DNA from: Brevipalpus yothersi
Lineage: Eukaryota > Arthropoda > Arachnida > Trombidiformes > Tenuipalpidae
Direction of reading: 5' to 3'
DNA length: 64,000 nt
NCBI GenBank assembly: GCA_003956705.1
Contig: QZCP01000041.1
Coordinates: 86,544-150,543, forward strand
Shown here: piece after piece, positions 1-7,585 of the stretch
How the letters are laid out: every line of letters begins with the position of its first letter
Numbering within the stretch: position 1 is the stretch's first letter
Translations under genes and position numbers: made by a program
Notes under the pieces: generated by a model
Seen by the model: only the letters and a program-made list of their open reading frames with translations
Told to the model about the DNA's origin: nothing
Database searches by the model: none

Positions 1-103
1 CAGCCCTTTTGAAAGATAAAGTGATTAAGAAGAGAAAGGAGAGCAAAAAGGAAAAAGAGAGAAAAGAAAAAGATATAATATAAGATCGGGAAGAGAGAAA
101 TGT

Positions 104-1123
104 TTAATGAGATTTCGGGGTCGGAATTGTGTTGGGATTGATGATGAGTCCAGCATGTGTCTTCTTTTTGTGTGTAGGTCCAGAGTCTTCTTTTACCATT
201 CCTAGTTGACCAGATACGATAGCCAATCGCTTATCAACGGACAGTTCACAAACAGCGGACACTTCGGTTGATGACCTGGTAGCGTGTTCGGGCAGTAGCA
301 GTCCACCATCATCACATGATGAGTCTTGAGATGTCTGATTAGATGATCTTCCGACTTGGTTTTGAGTTGACAAGCTGGACAGTAGAACAGGTCCTGAATT
401 TTGCATAGTACTCTTAGTGCTAGAGCTTCTACTACTGCCGGGGTCACAATTGGCTTGATTTTCGTCCACATTTGAGTGCATAACCAAAGCATGTTGATCG
501 GTGTGGGACATGTGATCAGATTTTGTGGTTTTATTAGTCGTAGAACTTGTCCTGACCCAATCGGTGTACCATTTTGGTGCATGTAAGCCAGAACCCAATG
601 TTGTAGTACTCTTATTCTCACAATGGTGCTCGGATCGTTCGGGAGAATGGATAATCTCTTTTTCCTTTCTCTGCTTACCACAATCATGTCTCCTATCATG
701 TTCTGGGACATCGGATTTTGAATGCAGATTTCGTTCAGCATCAGATCCTGATCCAGGCCATAGTTGTTGATGTTTTGAAGAAGAGGATCGTTGCTGGTGT
801 TCGGGAGAGGAGGACTTCCGCTGATAATGTTGTTGATGTTCTGGAGAAGAAGATCGGCTTCGATGATGTTGTTGGGGCTTTGGAGAGGAGAATCTTCGCT
901 GAGGATGTTGTTGATGTCTTGGAGGAGAGGATCTTCTACCAGTCCATCTATGATCGTCTCTCCTTGATTCAACTGGGCGAAAATATTGAGATCTACCTCG
1001 TCCTCTATTATAAGACATTGGTCTTCTGTCTCTGATTCTTCTACCAGCACGTCGGGTTCTTTTAGTGGGGCTGTCATTATTAATAAGAACTTGCACAAGT
1101 TTTAGTAATTGATCACCATCCAT
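104..1123 (-). CDS. Overlapping RS/Q-rich open frame (339 aa), possible dual-coding partner of Z5
   Basis: This open frame starts at an ATG at 1123 and runs 339 codons, covering the whole of ORF Z5 in another frame. The product would be basic near its N-terminus (TKRTRRAGRRIRDRR) and then Ser/Arg/Gln-rich, with degenerate SSPEHQQH-type repeats. It has no recognisable domain. The repeats arise from the same 39-bp tandem repeat that gives the DPLLQ-INN repeats in the Z5 frame, and repeats with a period divisible by three tend to keep several frames open. However, the frame also stays open for roughly 190 codons downstream of the repeats. It may be a real overprinted gene or chance. The Z5 frame is better supported because it carries the conserved zinc finger. 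Confidence 0.3.
   Translation of the reverse strand: MDGDQLLKLVQVLINNDSPTKRTRRAGRRIRDRRPMSYNRGRGRSQYFRPVESRRDDHRWTGRRSSPPRHQQHPQRRFSSPKPQQHHRSRSSSPEHQQHYQRKSSSPEHQQRSSSSKHQQLWPGSGSDAERNLHSKSDVPEHDRRHDCGKQRKEKEIIHSPERSEHHCENKSTTTLGSGLHAPKWYTDWVRTSSTTNKTTKSDHMSHTDQHALVMHSNVDENQANCDPGSSRSSSTKSTMQNSGPVLLSSLSTQNQVGRSSNQTSQDSSCDDGGLLLPEHATRSSTEVSAVCELSVDKRLAIVSGQLGMVKEDSGPTHKKKTHAGLIINPNTIPTPKSH
202..1077 (-). CDS. Z5: zinc-finger ORF of the five-ORF array (291 aa)
   Basis: Intronless ORF, last in the array. The first in-frame ATG is at 1077; the frame is open a little further upstream but without an ATG. The N-terminal third is acidic, followed by about 4.5 copies of a 13-residue repeat (DPLLQ-INN type, 751-933). 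The C-terminal half is a divergent paralogue of Z2 and Z3: a QHW motif, a CPTPINML segment (P-x-P-x-x-[IM]-L in all three), then CPAC-x12-H-x4-H, a shortened second C-x-C cluster (CYC) and a final SDWLSYL motif. Function unknown. The fingers could bind nucleic acid or protein. A second reading frame is open across the entire ORF. Confidence 0.6.
   Translation of the reverse strand: MTAPLKEPDVLVEESETEDQCLIIEDEVDLNIFAQLNQGETIIDGLVEDPLLQDINNILSEDSPLQSPNNIIEADLLLQNINNIISGSPPLPNTSNDPLLQNINNYGLDQDLMLNEICIQNPMSQNMIGDMIVVSRERKKRLSILPNDPSTIVRIRVLQHWVLAYMHQNGTPIGSGQVLRLIKPQNLITCPTPINMLWLCTQMWTKIKPIVTPAVVEALALRVLCKIQDLFYCPACQLKTKSEDHLIRHLKTHHVMMVDCYCPNTLPGHQPKCPLFVNCPLISDWLSYLVN
751..933 (-). repeat. 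39-bp degenerate tandem repeat inside Z5
   Basis: About 4.5 units of 13 codons each, one of them shortened to 9 codons. In the Z5 frame they read DPLLQ-INN-like units and in the overlapping frame SSPEHQQ-like units. The period is a multiple of three, which explains part of the multi-frame openness here, including a short plus-strand open frame. Confidence 0.65.
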
Positions 1124-1240
1124 TTATTCGTGATTTGTAACAGATACAAAGTGTTTGATTGAGTGATTATGTGAAGTTGCTCTGGAGTATGAGAGGAAAA
1201 GGAAGTGAATAATAGAGACAGCTTATACTAGCGCCACTTA

Positions 1241-1705
1241 TTACATGAATATTTCAGCAATGTATTCGATTGCTCTATTTTTGGCAATATTTTCTTGATC
1301 AGCAATTTTTTTGGCCTCCTTGAAGCTGGGAAAGCAGGTTGAGGGATCAAAGCAGATGCATTTGTCTTTGAGATGGTCATAATAATCCTTTTGTTTTAGA
1401 AAATTAGCATTGCAAAAGAGACATTGGACACTTCCTCTTTGAGTTGAGAAGATCTTGGTAACTTTGCGGACCTCACAAAGATAGATGTGTCCTTTGAAAG
1501 CCACGAAGACCTGATGTCCGATGTAGTACCCTTTGTATTCCTCTAGCATCTGGTTGAAGTATTCCTCAAAGTAAGAGGCTGAATGTCTTACTTTAGCCGA
1601 TCGAAGCACATCTTCAATCCTTTTGTTGACAGCTGGGTCTTTGATACGATAACCATGACGCTTGATACAGTAATCTTCAAACTGTTGATCTTGTTTATCT
1701 GACAT
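1241..1705 (-). CDS. Z4: zinc-finger ORF of the array (154 aa)
   Basis: Intronless ORF with ATG at 1705 and TAA at 1241-1243, in the same direction as its neighbours and 118 bp before the nearest start of the next ORF. It has one clear finger, CLFC-x12-H-x4-C (residues about 94-115), followed by a second short Cys cluster (CICFDPSTC). The N-terminal part is charged and helical-looking and contains RIEDVLRSAKVRHSASYFEEYF. It is the most divergent member and lacks the HW and P-x-P motifs of Z2, Z3 and Z5. I do not recognise the family. Membership rests on identical finger spacing, position, orientation and size. Confidence 0.55.
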   Translation of the reverse strand: MSDKQDQQFEDYCIKRHGYRIKDPAVNKRIEDVLRSAKVRHSASYFEEYFNQMLEEYKGYYIGHQVFVAFKGHIYLCEVRKVTKIFSTQRGSVQCLFCNANFLKQKDYYDHLKDKCICFDPSTCFPSFKEAKKIADQENIAKNRAIEYIAEIFM

Positions 1706-1852
1706 GATGTCAATAGTTTGGAGGATTTTAACTGATATAAAGAATTAATTAAAAATATTGTTATGAATAATTGACAGTGGAATTTCAGGATAAATATGAT
1801 AACACAAAGTTTTGATAGTAGAGAGAGAGAGTAGCGCCATCTGAACCGGCTG

Positions 1853-2629
1853 TCATTTTTTTCTTGGTTTTTTGGCGCTTGTTTTAGAATATCTCTTGAC
1901 TTTGAGATTTCTATCCAGAAAGTTCTTTCTCATTAAGTAATACCAACTATCATCTACTCTTCTTTTGATTCTGAGAGGGCAGAAGAAGATGTGTTTCTCA
2001 AACTCATTAAAATAAATATATTGAAAGCCACAATTACATTTTTTCGGATATATATTGTGTTTGATATTGAAATGAGTAACTAATAAAGCATAGGTAGGCT
2101 GAGAGCTAATACAAAAAGGACAGTAGTATTTGCCATCATCACCGGTGATGGCTGATGGAGGTGAAAGAAGAACTTTAACTGTGGTGTCAGAGACTGAGAT
2201 TTCCTCACCTTCCCAGAGCTGCATCATTAATTTGAGAATCTGTTTCGGATTAGGCAGTCTGAAGTTGCTCTGCTTGTATCTTTCTTCTTTGGCAATAGAA
2301 ATGGCTGTAATATTACCAAGACCTTCAGACCAATGATATATATAATTGGCTTTGCAGGCAATACTGTTGAGAAACTCAGGATTATTTGCGAACATCATTC
2401 GTGGATGTTGATTACACAATTGTTGGAATCGAGAAGATTCATTGCCCAGAAGAAAAATATCCAGTATATCTTGGGGGAGAATGTCATTTCTGGGTTTCGC
2501 TTGTTTCTCTTCGAAGACACTAGCATTATTGTCGAAGATATCTATCTTATCAAGTTCGACTACTTTATTGTTGTTCACGAGATCAAACATATAATTGTAC
2601 ATTTCATTCTGATCAATTTCTTTGGCCAT
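1853..2629 (-). CDS. Z3: zinc-finger ORF of the array (258 aa)
   Basis: Intronless ORF with ATG at 2629 and TGA at 1853-1855. The N-terminal ~90 residues are acidic and unique. The C-terminal half matches Z2 and Z5: YHW, then LPNPKQILKLM, then finger 1 CPFC-x12-H-x4-H, a six-residue linker, finger 2 C-x-C-G-x11-H-x3-C, then DDSWYYL and a basic tail ending KKPRKK. The basic tail could be a nuclear localisation signal. The pyrimidine-rich spacer before the start has no convincing 3' splice site, so this looks like a separate ORF and not an exon of Z2. No function can be assigned. Confidence 0.6.
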   Translation of the reverse strand: MAKEIDQNEMYNYMFDLVNNNKVVELDKIDIFDNNASVFEEKQAKPRNDILPQDILDIFLLGNESSRFQQLCNQHPRMMFANNPEFLNSIACKANYIYHWSEGLGNITAISIAKEERYKQSNFRLPNPKQILKLMMQLWEGEEISVSDTTVKVLLSPPSAITGDDGKYYCPFCISSQPTYALLVTHFNIKHNIYPKKCNCGFQYIYFNEFEKHIFFCPLRIKRRVDDSWYYLMRKNFLDRNLKVKRYSKTSAKKPRKK

Positions 2630-2747
2630 TTTGATTAGATTTGATCACAAAAATAGAGTTAGATGGAGAGTACGTTGTTGAATAACCGAAGGGAAGAGAA
2701 AAGAAAAAGAAGAATAAGAGTTATGACGCTAATGTGGGCGTTTCTTT

Positions 2748-3329
2748 CTAGTTTATTGTGTTTGTAAGGGTGTTACTTTGTCTCATTAATCTTCTCAGCT
2801 GATTTCTGCTATTATTATTGATTACAAAATTGTCACATTCCATGGAATTAGAGATCACATTTAACCAATCTCTTGATAGGATAGGGAAGACTGGTGATCT
2901 GGTGCACATGGACAGATGTCGATAAGCACTTTTGTAGTCGATGAGAGGAATTCCACATAGACAGTTAAAAGGCTCAGTAGCATGTTTTATGTTGATATGG
3001 CAGTATAACGTGTTCTTAGATTTACTAAAACAGGAGCAAAAAGGACAAAACCATCTACTTAGAAAAAAGATAAGATCTCTCCTCATGAAAAGTAACACGA
3101 TGTGAGGTTGAATGTTGGTTTTTTTGAATTCCAGAATTTCTAATATAAAACGAAGCATGATTTCCGGTGAAGGAGTGAAAGTGTTTTGTGGTTGTCCAGT
3201 GTTGATCGATCGAACTTGTTCTACCGAAATAGATCTTCCTCTTTCATGGTTTACGGCATATAACCAGTGTTGTACTGTATTAGTTTTAGCAGTAATAGAG
3301 AGAGTATTAATAGATATTCGTTCGGACAT
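2748..3329 (-). CDS. Z2: zinc-finger ORF of the array (193 aa)
   Basis: Intronless ORF with ATG at 3329 and TAG at 2748-2750. It holds the clearest version of the shared domain: VQHWLYA, then TPSPEIML, then RWFCPFC-x12-H-x4-H, a six-residue linker, C-x-C-G-x11-H-x3-C and SRDWLNV. The same order and spacing recur in Z3 and, with a degraded second cluster, in Z5. The tail is Asn/Arg-rich. Position 118 bp upstream of Z3 and about 180 bp downstream of Z1 fits a polycistronic unit or a tandem gene family. I know no named family with this architecture. Confidence 0.6.
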   Translation of the reverse strand: MSERISINTLSITAKTNTVQHWLYAVNHERGRSISVEQVRSINTGQPQNTFTPSPEIMLRFILEILEFKKTNIQPHIVLLFMRRDLIFFLSRWFCPFCSCFSKSKNTLYCHINIKHATEPFNCLCGIPLIDYKSAYRHLSMCTRSPVFPILSRDWLNVISNSMECDNFVINNNSRNQLRRLMRQSNTLTNTIN

Positions 3330-3507
3330 GATGCTTTCACAGAGATAAATATTTATGAAATGGTTTGCTCATTGAAATCAGCAAAGTCAGGCAGGAGAAG
3401 AGAGAGCGCTTCACCATCACTGATAGAACATCATCTCTAAGATCCATGACTGAAATGCTGTTCTACGAGAGTTCAAAAAAAAAATTTTTGTGATCTCGGA
3501 ATTTACC

Positions 3508-3990
3508 TTAATTTTCGTGTAGACCAGTGACTTCTCTTCTTCTTTCTAGGCTGGGAATGTAGAAGAGATTATTGATTACTTGTAGACCATTAAGATGAGA
3601 AATCCATTGACACGGATTGGATACAATACATCTGAGCTCATTTACATGGTTGGTCCAATCGAGAGGTAACGAAAATTGCTCATTGCAAATTAGGCAATAG
3701 ATGGTCATGTCATCGAAATTTTCTTTCATGATGGCAAATTGAGGAATTAGTAGAATATTATTTCTATAGGCGATGATGGCACATCTCTTAGATCTTTGAA
3801 TGATATTGGTCATCAACTCTAGAGTAATGTTCACATCACTTTGAAACTGCTTAATATCAATCGATAGAAGAGAATAAGAACAAATCTTAGAGATGGAATT
3901 TTTTTGAAAATCTGTAGCATTATCATATCTGTCTTGATTAATGTCGATTAGAGCATTGACAGAAGAATCATCAATTCTTGCTAAATTCAT
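3508..3990 (-). CDS. Z1: zinc-finger ORF of the array (160 aa)
   Basis: Intronless ORF with ATG at 3990, starting 95 bp after the stop of the reverse transcriptase ORF. One finger is clear: IYCLIC-x12-H-x5-C (residues about 97-119). It is followed by NPCQWISHL, comparable to the C-terminal W motif of Z2, Z3 and Z5. The segment before the finger is hydrophobic and helical (VNITLELMTNII), at the position where Z2 and Z3 have their P-x-P helix. The stop codon is followed at once by a GTAAAT, so splicing out of the ORF end is conceivable. Function unknown. Confidence 0.55.
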   Translation of the reverse strand: MNLARIDDSSVNALIDINQDRYDNATDFQKNSISKICSYSLLSIDIKQFQSDVNITLELMTNIIQRSKRCAIIAYRNNILLIPQFAIMKENFDDMTIYCLICNEQFSLPLDWTNHVNELRCIVSNPCQWISHLNGLQVINNLFYIPSLERRREVTGLHEN

Positions 3991-4085
3991 TTTATTGATA
4001 GAAATAATTTTGACTATATGGATAGAAAATAAAAATGGATTTTCCTAGAGGGAAGAAAAATCTGTATGTTCATACTGCGCAATCT

Positions 4086-6401
4086 TTACTCTCGTCGACG
4101 TGAAATTTTGAGATTCTTTCGAAAGTTGTGGGCAATGCTCCTAAAGAGGTATAAGTTGTTACAGTGTTTGACAATATTATGGATGTTGATGTGATAATTA
4201 TCTATCTTGATTCCCGTGTTGGAGTCACAGCATCCAAATAGTATTTTCTTGGTATCAAGAATTCCATTGCAAAAGGTGCAACTATCCGTTTCGTTATCTC
4301 TCCAAGCTCCTGATAGTAGACAGATGGAATGCATGTCCATTTTCCATAATTTGTTCCAGTTACGGAAAATCTTGAATTGAGAGAGATGAAGACTGCTGAT
4401 TATGATATTATTCTGATGAGCTTCGCATTCAAAAAGATGATTGTATATATTTCGAAACTTCCAGAATTGAGGTGAGAATCTGATGATGGTTCTTGCTATA
4501 GTTTTATCTTCAATTGGAGTCGGTTTAAATCTCCTGATCTCTCTTGGGAGGAAATGGATGAAGAATTCCTTCTTGTTAATAAGAGAAGAGAGATTGGAAT
4601 TTTTTAAAGGATTGGAAATTCTTCGAACCAAACCTTTGTCAGCCTCTATCCGTAAGATAGTGCTCATGTATAGCTCTTGGTGTGATTGTATGAAGTCGCA
4701 GATAGCTTCTTCAAGGCAGTCCAGGTAAGAGGGACCATTTGTCCAGAAGCGAAAGGTTTTAGTGTACTTGATGGACTTCTCTGAACGCCATTCCAATTTG
4801 ATCCATAGGTCAAATTTTTTGTAAATTCTATTATATCTCATAAAGAATTCTGAGTCCTCCACTACCTCCATCGTTTCCCAATTTACCTTCTTGTGAGGTA
4901 GGATTTGTCGATGTTGATTGATGAGTAGCACCCCGTATGGATCGAATTTCGGATCATAAGTAATGATGGGATCCAGTTTGCTTCTACCAATGATGTTATT
5001 TCTGGTGATGATTTTCTCTTCAATGATGCTGGCCAAATGATTGTGGAAGAGTAGATAATATGCAAGATGGTTAGAGGTATTCTTCTTTAAATTGACATTT
5101 CTTTTGATAATATCACCAATAATGAGCATGGTGTTGGAACATTGTCTTTGAAAATCCTCTTTTTTGTTCCATATAAATTGTATACCTCCATAGTACATGC
5201 AGGAGCCCATGATGACAGATGAAAGAAAAATTTTTATCGTATTTAATTTCATACTTTTTATACGTGATGAGAATGGTATTAGATTGCTATCCAGAGTCTG
5301 TATTTTGTCTGTCATACTGTTCAGTGCTGTGATGCCAAGATTATCGGTGCGTAAGTCAATTCCCAAAAGATTAACTCTATTTTTGAAAGGTATTTGTTTG
5401 TTGGAAATGGGAAGAATTTCTTTGTTGTTGATGTATTGAATCTTGAGAAGTTCAGTTTTATCGACATTCACCAATAAGTTCATAGATTTCAGAATTTTGA
5501 TCAACTTGTTGAGTTCACTGGAGATATTGGCCCATGGTTGAATTGTGTGTGTTCCTTGAATAATGATGGAGAGATCATCCGCGAAGGCGAAAATTCGAAA
5601 GGAATAATCCGAAATTTTCCAGATGATATTCAATGCTATTGCAAATAGAATTGGTGAGAGGATTGAACCTTGTGGACTTCCAGAGTTATGAATTTTCCAT
5701 CTTTTCGTATTAAGATATTCTATGTAGGATCTTCTATTCAAGATGAAATTCAGTAGAATGATGATGAAGCCATGAGGAATACCAATTTCTTCTAGTCCAA
5801 GTTTGATGGCAGAGAAACTGACTCTCTCGAATGCATCCGATAAGTCCAAAAGTAAGAGAGCAAGAGGACGATTATCTATTTTCAGTAGTTCAATGTGTTT
5901 TTTGATATGAATATGTAAATCATTGGGCGAATAGCCATTGATGAAGCCAAATTGATATTCAAGTAATTTTTTGTCTAGAATATCATTTAAGATGCTGAAG
6001 AGGATGGCATCGGCTAGACGATAAAGCGGATGTATAACTGAGATCGGGCGAAGCTTGTTTGGATCTTTTTTAGGAATGAGACAGATTTTTGAACTTTTCA
6101 AAAAGTTGGGAAAATATCCACAAGCCAGGATATGCGTTAAATATCTAATAATTTTGTGTCTATGATGTTCAAGTAGAGCTTTGAGTGGAGTAGTAGAGAT
6201 GTTCTTATCGAATTGGCATTTTTTTGCAGTGGCTTGATCGCAGAAGTTTTTGAAGTTTTGATTATCGATAAGAGCGAAAAATTCTTCAAAAATCGGTGTG
6301 AGAGTGATGTTGGGTGCTGGTTGAATTAAAGGATCCGGAAGTGAATACTCATTCAGAAAATCGTTGGATTTGATTTCAATAGATCGAGGAATGTAATGCA
6401 T
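4086..6401 (-). CDS. Non-LTR retrotransposon reverse transcriptase (ORF2 C-terminal part)
   Basis: A 771-codon ORF with the palm signature of LINE reverse transcriptases: LLLLDLSDAFERVS (first catalytic Asp), GSPQGSILSPILFAI, then FAFADDLSIII (FADD in place of the usual YADD), followed by thumb-like sequence. A C-terminal CTFC cluster (C-x2-C with later Cys pair) is typical of ORF2 ends. The same frame is open further upstream, to about 6716, and contains a plausible linker (GIWWIINRILGK), so the 6401 ATG need not be the real start. It overlaps the end of the endonuclease ORF by about 150 nt in the -1 frame. The core looks uninterrupted, implying a fairly young or still constrained copy. Clade undetermined, possibly R1/Jockey/I-like. 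Confidence 0.88.
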   Translation of the reverse strand: MHYIPRSIEIKSNDFLNEYSLPDPLIQPAPNITLTPIFEEFFALIDNQNFKNFCDQATAKKCQFDKNISTTPLKALLEHHRHKIIRYLTHILACGYFPNFLKSSKICLIPKKDPNKLRPISVIHPLYRLADAILFSILNDILDKKLLEYQFGFINGYSPNDLHIHIKKHIELLKIDNRPLALLLLDLSDAFERVSFSAIKLGLEEIGIPHGFIIILLNFILNRRSYIEYLNTKRWKIHNSGSPQGSILSPILFAIALNIIWKISDYSFRIFAFADDLSIIIQGTHTIQPWANISSELNKLIKILKSMNLLVNVDKTELLKIQYINNKEILPISNKQIPFKNRVNLLGIDLRTDNLGITALNSMTDKIQTLDSNLIPFSSRIKSMKLNTIKIFLSSVIMGSCMYYGGIQFIWNKKEDFQRQCSNTMLIIGDIIKRNVNLKKNTSNHLAYYLLFHNHLASIIEEKIITRNNIIGRSKLDPIITYDPKFDPYGVLLINQHRQILPHKKVNWETMEVVEDSEFFMRYNRIYKKFDLWIKLEWRSEKSIKYTKTFRFWTNGPSYLDCLEEAICDFIQSHQELYMSTILRIEADKGLVRRISNPLKNSNLSSLINKKEFFIHFLPREIRRFKPTPIEDKTIARTIIRFSPQFWKFRNIYNHLFECEAHQNNIIISSLHLSQFKIFRNWNKLWKMDMHSICLLSGAWRDNETDSCTFCNGILDTKKILFGCCDSNTGIKIDNYHINIHNIVKHCNNLYLFRSIAHNFRKNLKISRRRE

Positions 6402-6568
6402 GTTGAATTTACTTTTTTTGTAGTCTTTACCAAGAATTCTATTGATGATCCACCAGATGCCTTTTTCCGAGACTTGTTTATTGACGAATTCCAGAGTCTT
6501 CTTTAGACGAAACTTCTTAACTTTTTCCTTAATCCTTTGGAGATTAGAAATATCGATGGCATGTTGAG

Positions 6569-7585
6569 CTAACCTTCGAAGTGTGGGAATAGTTCTATTG
6601 AAAAATTGCTTTGACTTTTTGAATTTGCAAACTCTTCGATATGAACATCTGTGTAATTTGGTAATGTATCTGGAGGGTTTATATTTCCATCGACTCTTAT
6701 GTGTGTAAATGAGTTTTCACTGATGTTGATAATGATGCTTTCGAGTTTTTTCAGATCTTCGTCCGCTTGTTTAGAAGTTTTGGGAAGCTTGTCCAGGAAA
6801 TCGAGATTTACTTCGCTCGCTTTTTTGCTTAGGATTTTCCAGCTTAGAAATTTAGAACTTGTAAGACCAGTTAGTTGGAAGATTATCATTCTGTGATCAC
6901 TCTGGTCGATGTCGATGATTTTGCTGTGCCTTACAAATTTCTGCAATTTGGTGGTAGTGAAAATGGCATCAATCCAACTTTTGGTGCCATGATTCCACAT
7001 GTCCATTCTGGTCCAGTTGGATGAGTTGGGTTTGATGATGGGTTCCATTCGAAGATGGAGTAAAGCATTGGCTAGAATTGAACCAAAGTGATCGTTCTTG
7101 TCAAAGCTCCAAAGTGGATTCTGGCAATTCAAATCTCCCATAATGATATGATTTAGATTTCTATGTGTCCTAATGAAATCGTGAAAACATTTAATGATCT
7201 CATTGAATCTCTTTTTGTTGACTTTATCTTTGGTAGGAGAGATGTACACACAGGTGATAACTAAATTCTTGTTTTTACCAATCCCTTGAATGGAGATGAT
7301 ATCGACATCCGTTGGATTCCAAATGATTCTCCAATCATTCGTGGATGAAAGAATGCAGGCTTTATTTCGATGATTAGAGACTGCTATTGTTTCACAATTG
7401 CCCGACAGCTCATCATCAAGTAGATTGAAATTAGGCTCACATATTCCAAGAACCCAATTATTTTGTGTCTTAGAAATGATATGAATAGCTTCCATGACAG
7501 CTGTGGCTCTATTAAAACAGTTCAAGAAGCCAATAGCTGCAGGCTTCTGTTCAATAGACAGGTAGCTAGAGCCAGATGAGAGCAT
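6569..7585 (-). CDS. Non-LTR retrotransposon apurinic-type endonuclease (ORF2 N-terminal part)
   Basis: A 338-codon ORF of the exonuclease-endonuclease-phosphatase fold that nicks target DNA for target-primed reverse transcription. Visible catalytic landmarks are IGFLNCFNRA near residue 18, ICEPN, VYISPTKDK, MGDLNCQNPLW (the G-D-x-N motif), SWIDAIFTT and QSDHRMI (the S-D-H motif). All the expected acidic and His residues appear present. The ORF ends in a TAG at 6569-6571, and the reverse transcriptase continues in the -1 frame, which is open from about 6716. This is either a frameshift lesion or an unusual expression arrangement; I see no canonical slippery heptamer in the overlap. No LINE ORF1 was found upstream. 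Confidence 0.88.
   Translation of the reverse strand: MLSSGSSYLSIEQKPAAIGFLNCFNRATAVMEAIHIISKTQNNWVLGICEPNFNLLDDELSGNCETIAVSNHRNKACILSSTNDWRIIWNPTDVDIISIQGIGKNKNLVITCVYISPTKDKVNKKRFNEIIKCFHDFIRTHRNLNHIIMGDLNCQNPLWSFDKNDHFGSILANALLHLRMEPIIKPNSSNWTRMDMWNHGTKSWIDAIFTTTKLQKFVRHSKIIDIDQSDHRMIIFQLTGLTSSKFLSWKILSKKASEVNLDFLDKLPKTSKQADEDLKKLESIIINISENSFTHIRVDGNINPPDTLPNYTDVHIEEFANSKSQSNFSIELFPHFEG

Noticed and set aside
718..1035. Plus-strand open frame of 105 codons across the Z5 repeat
   Set aside because: It is caused by the same 39-bp tandem repeat that keeps several frames open and has no motif outside it.
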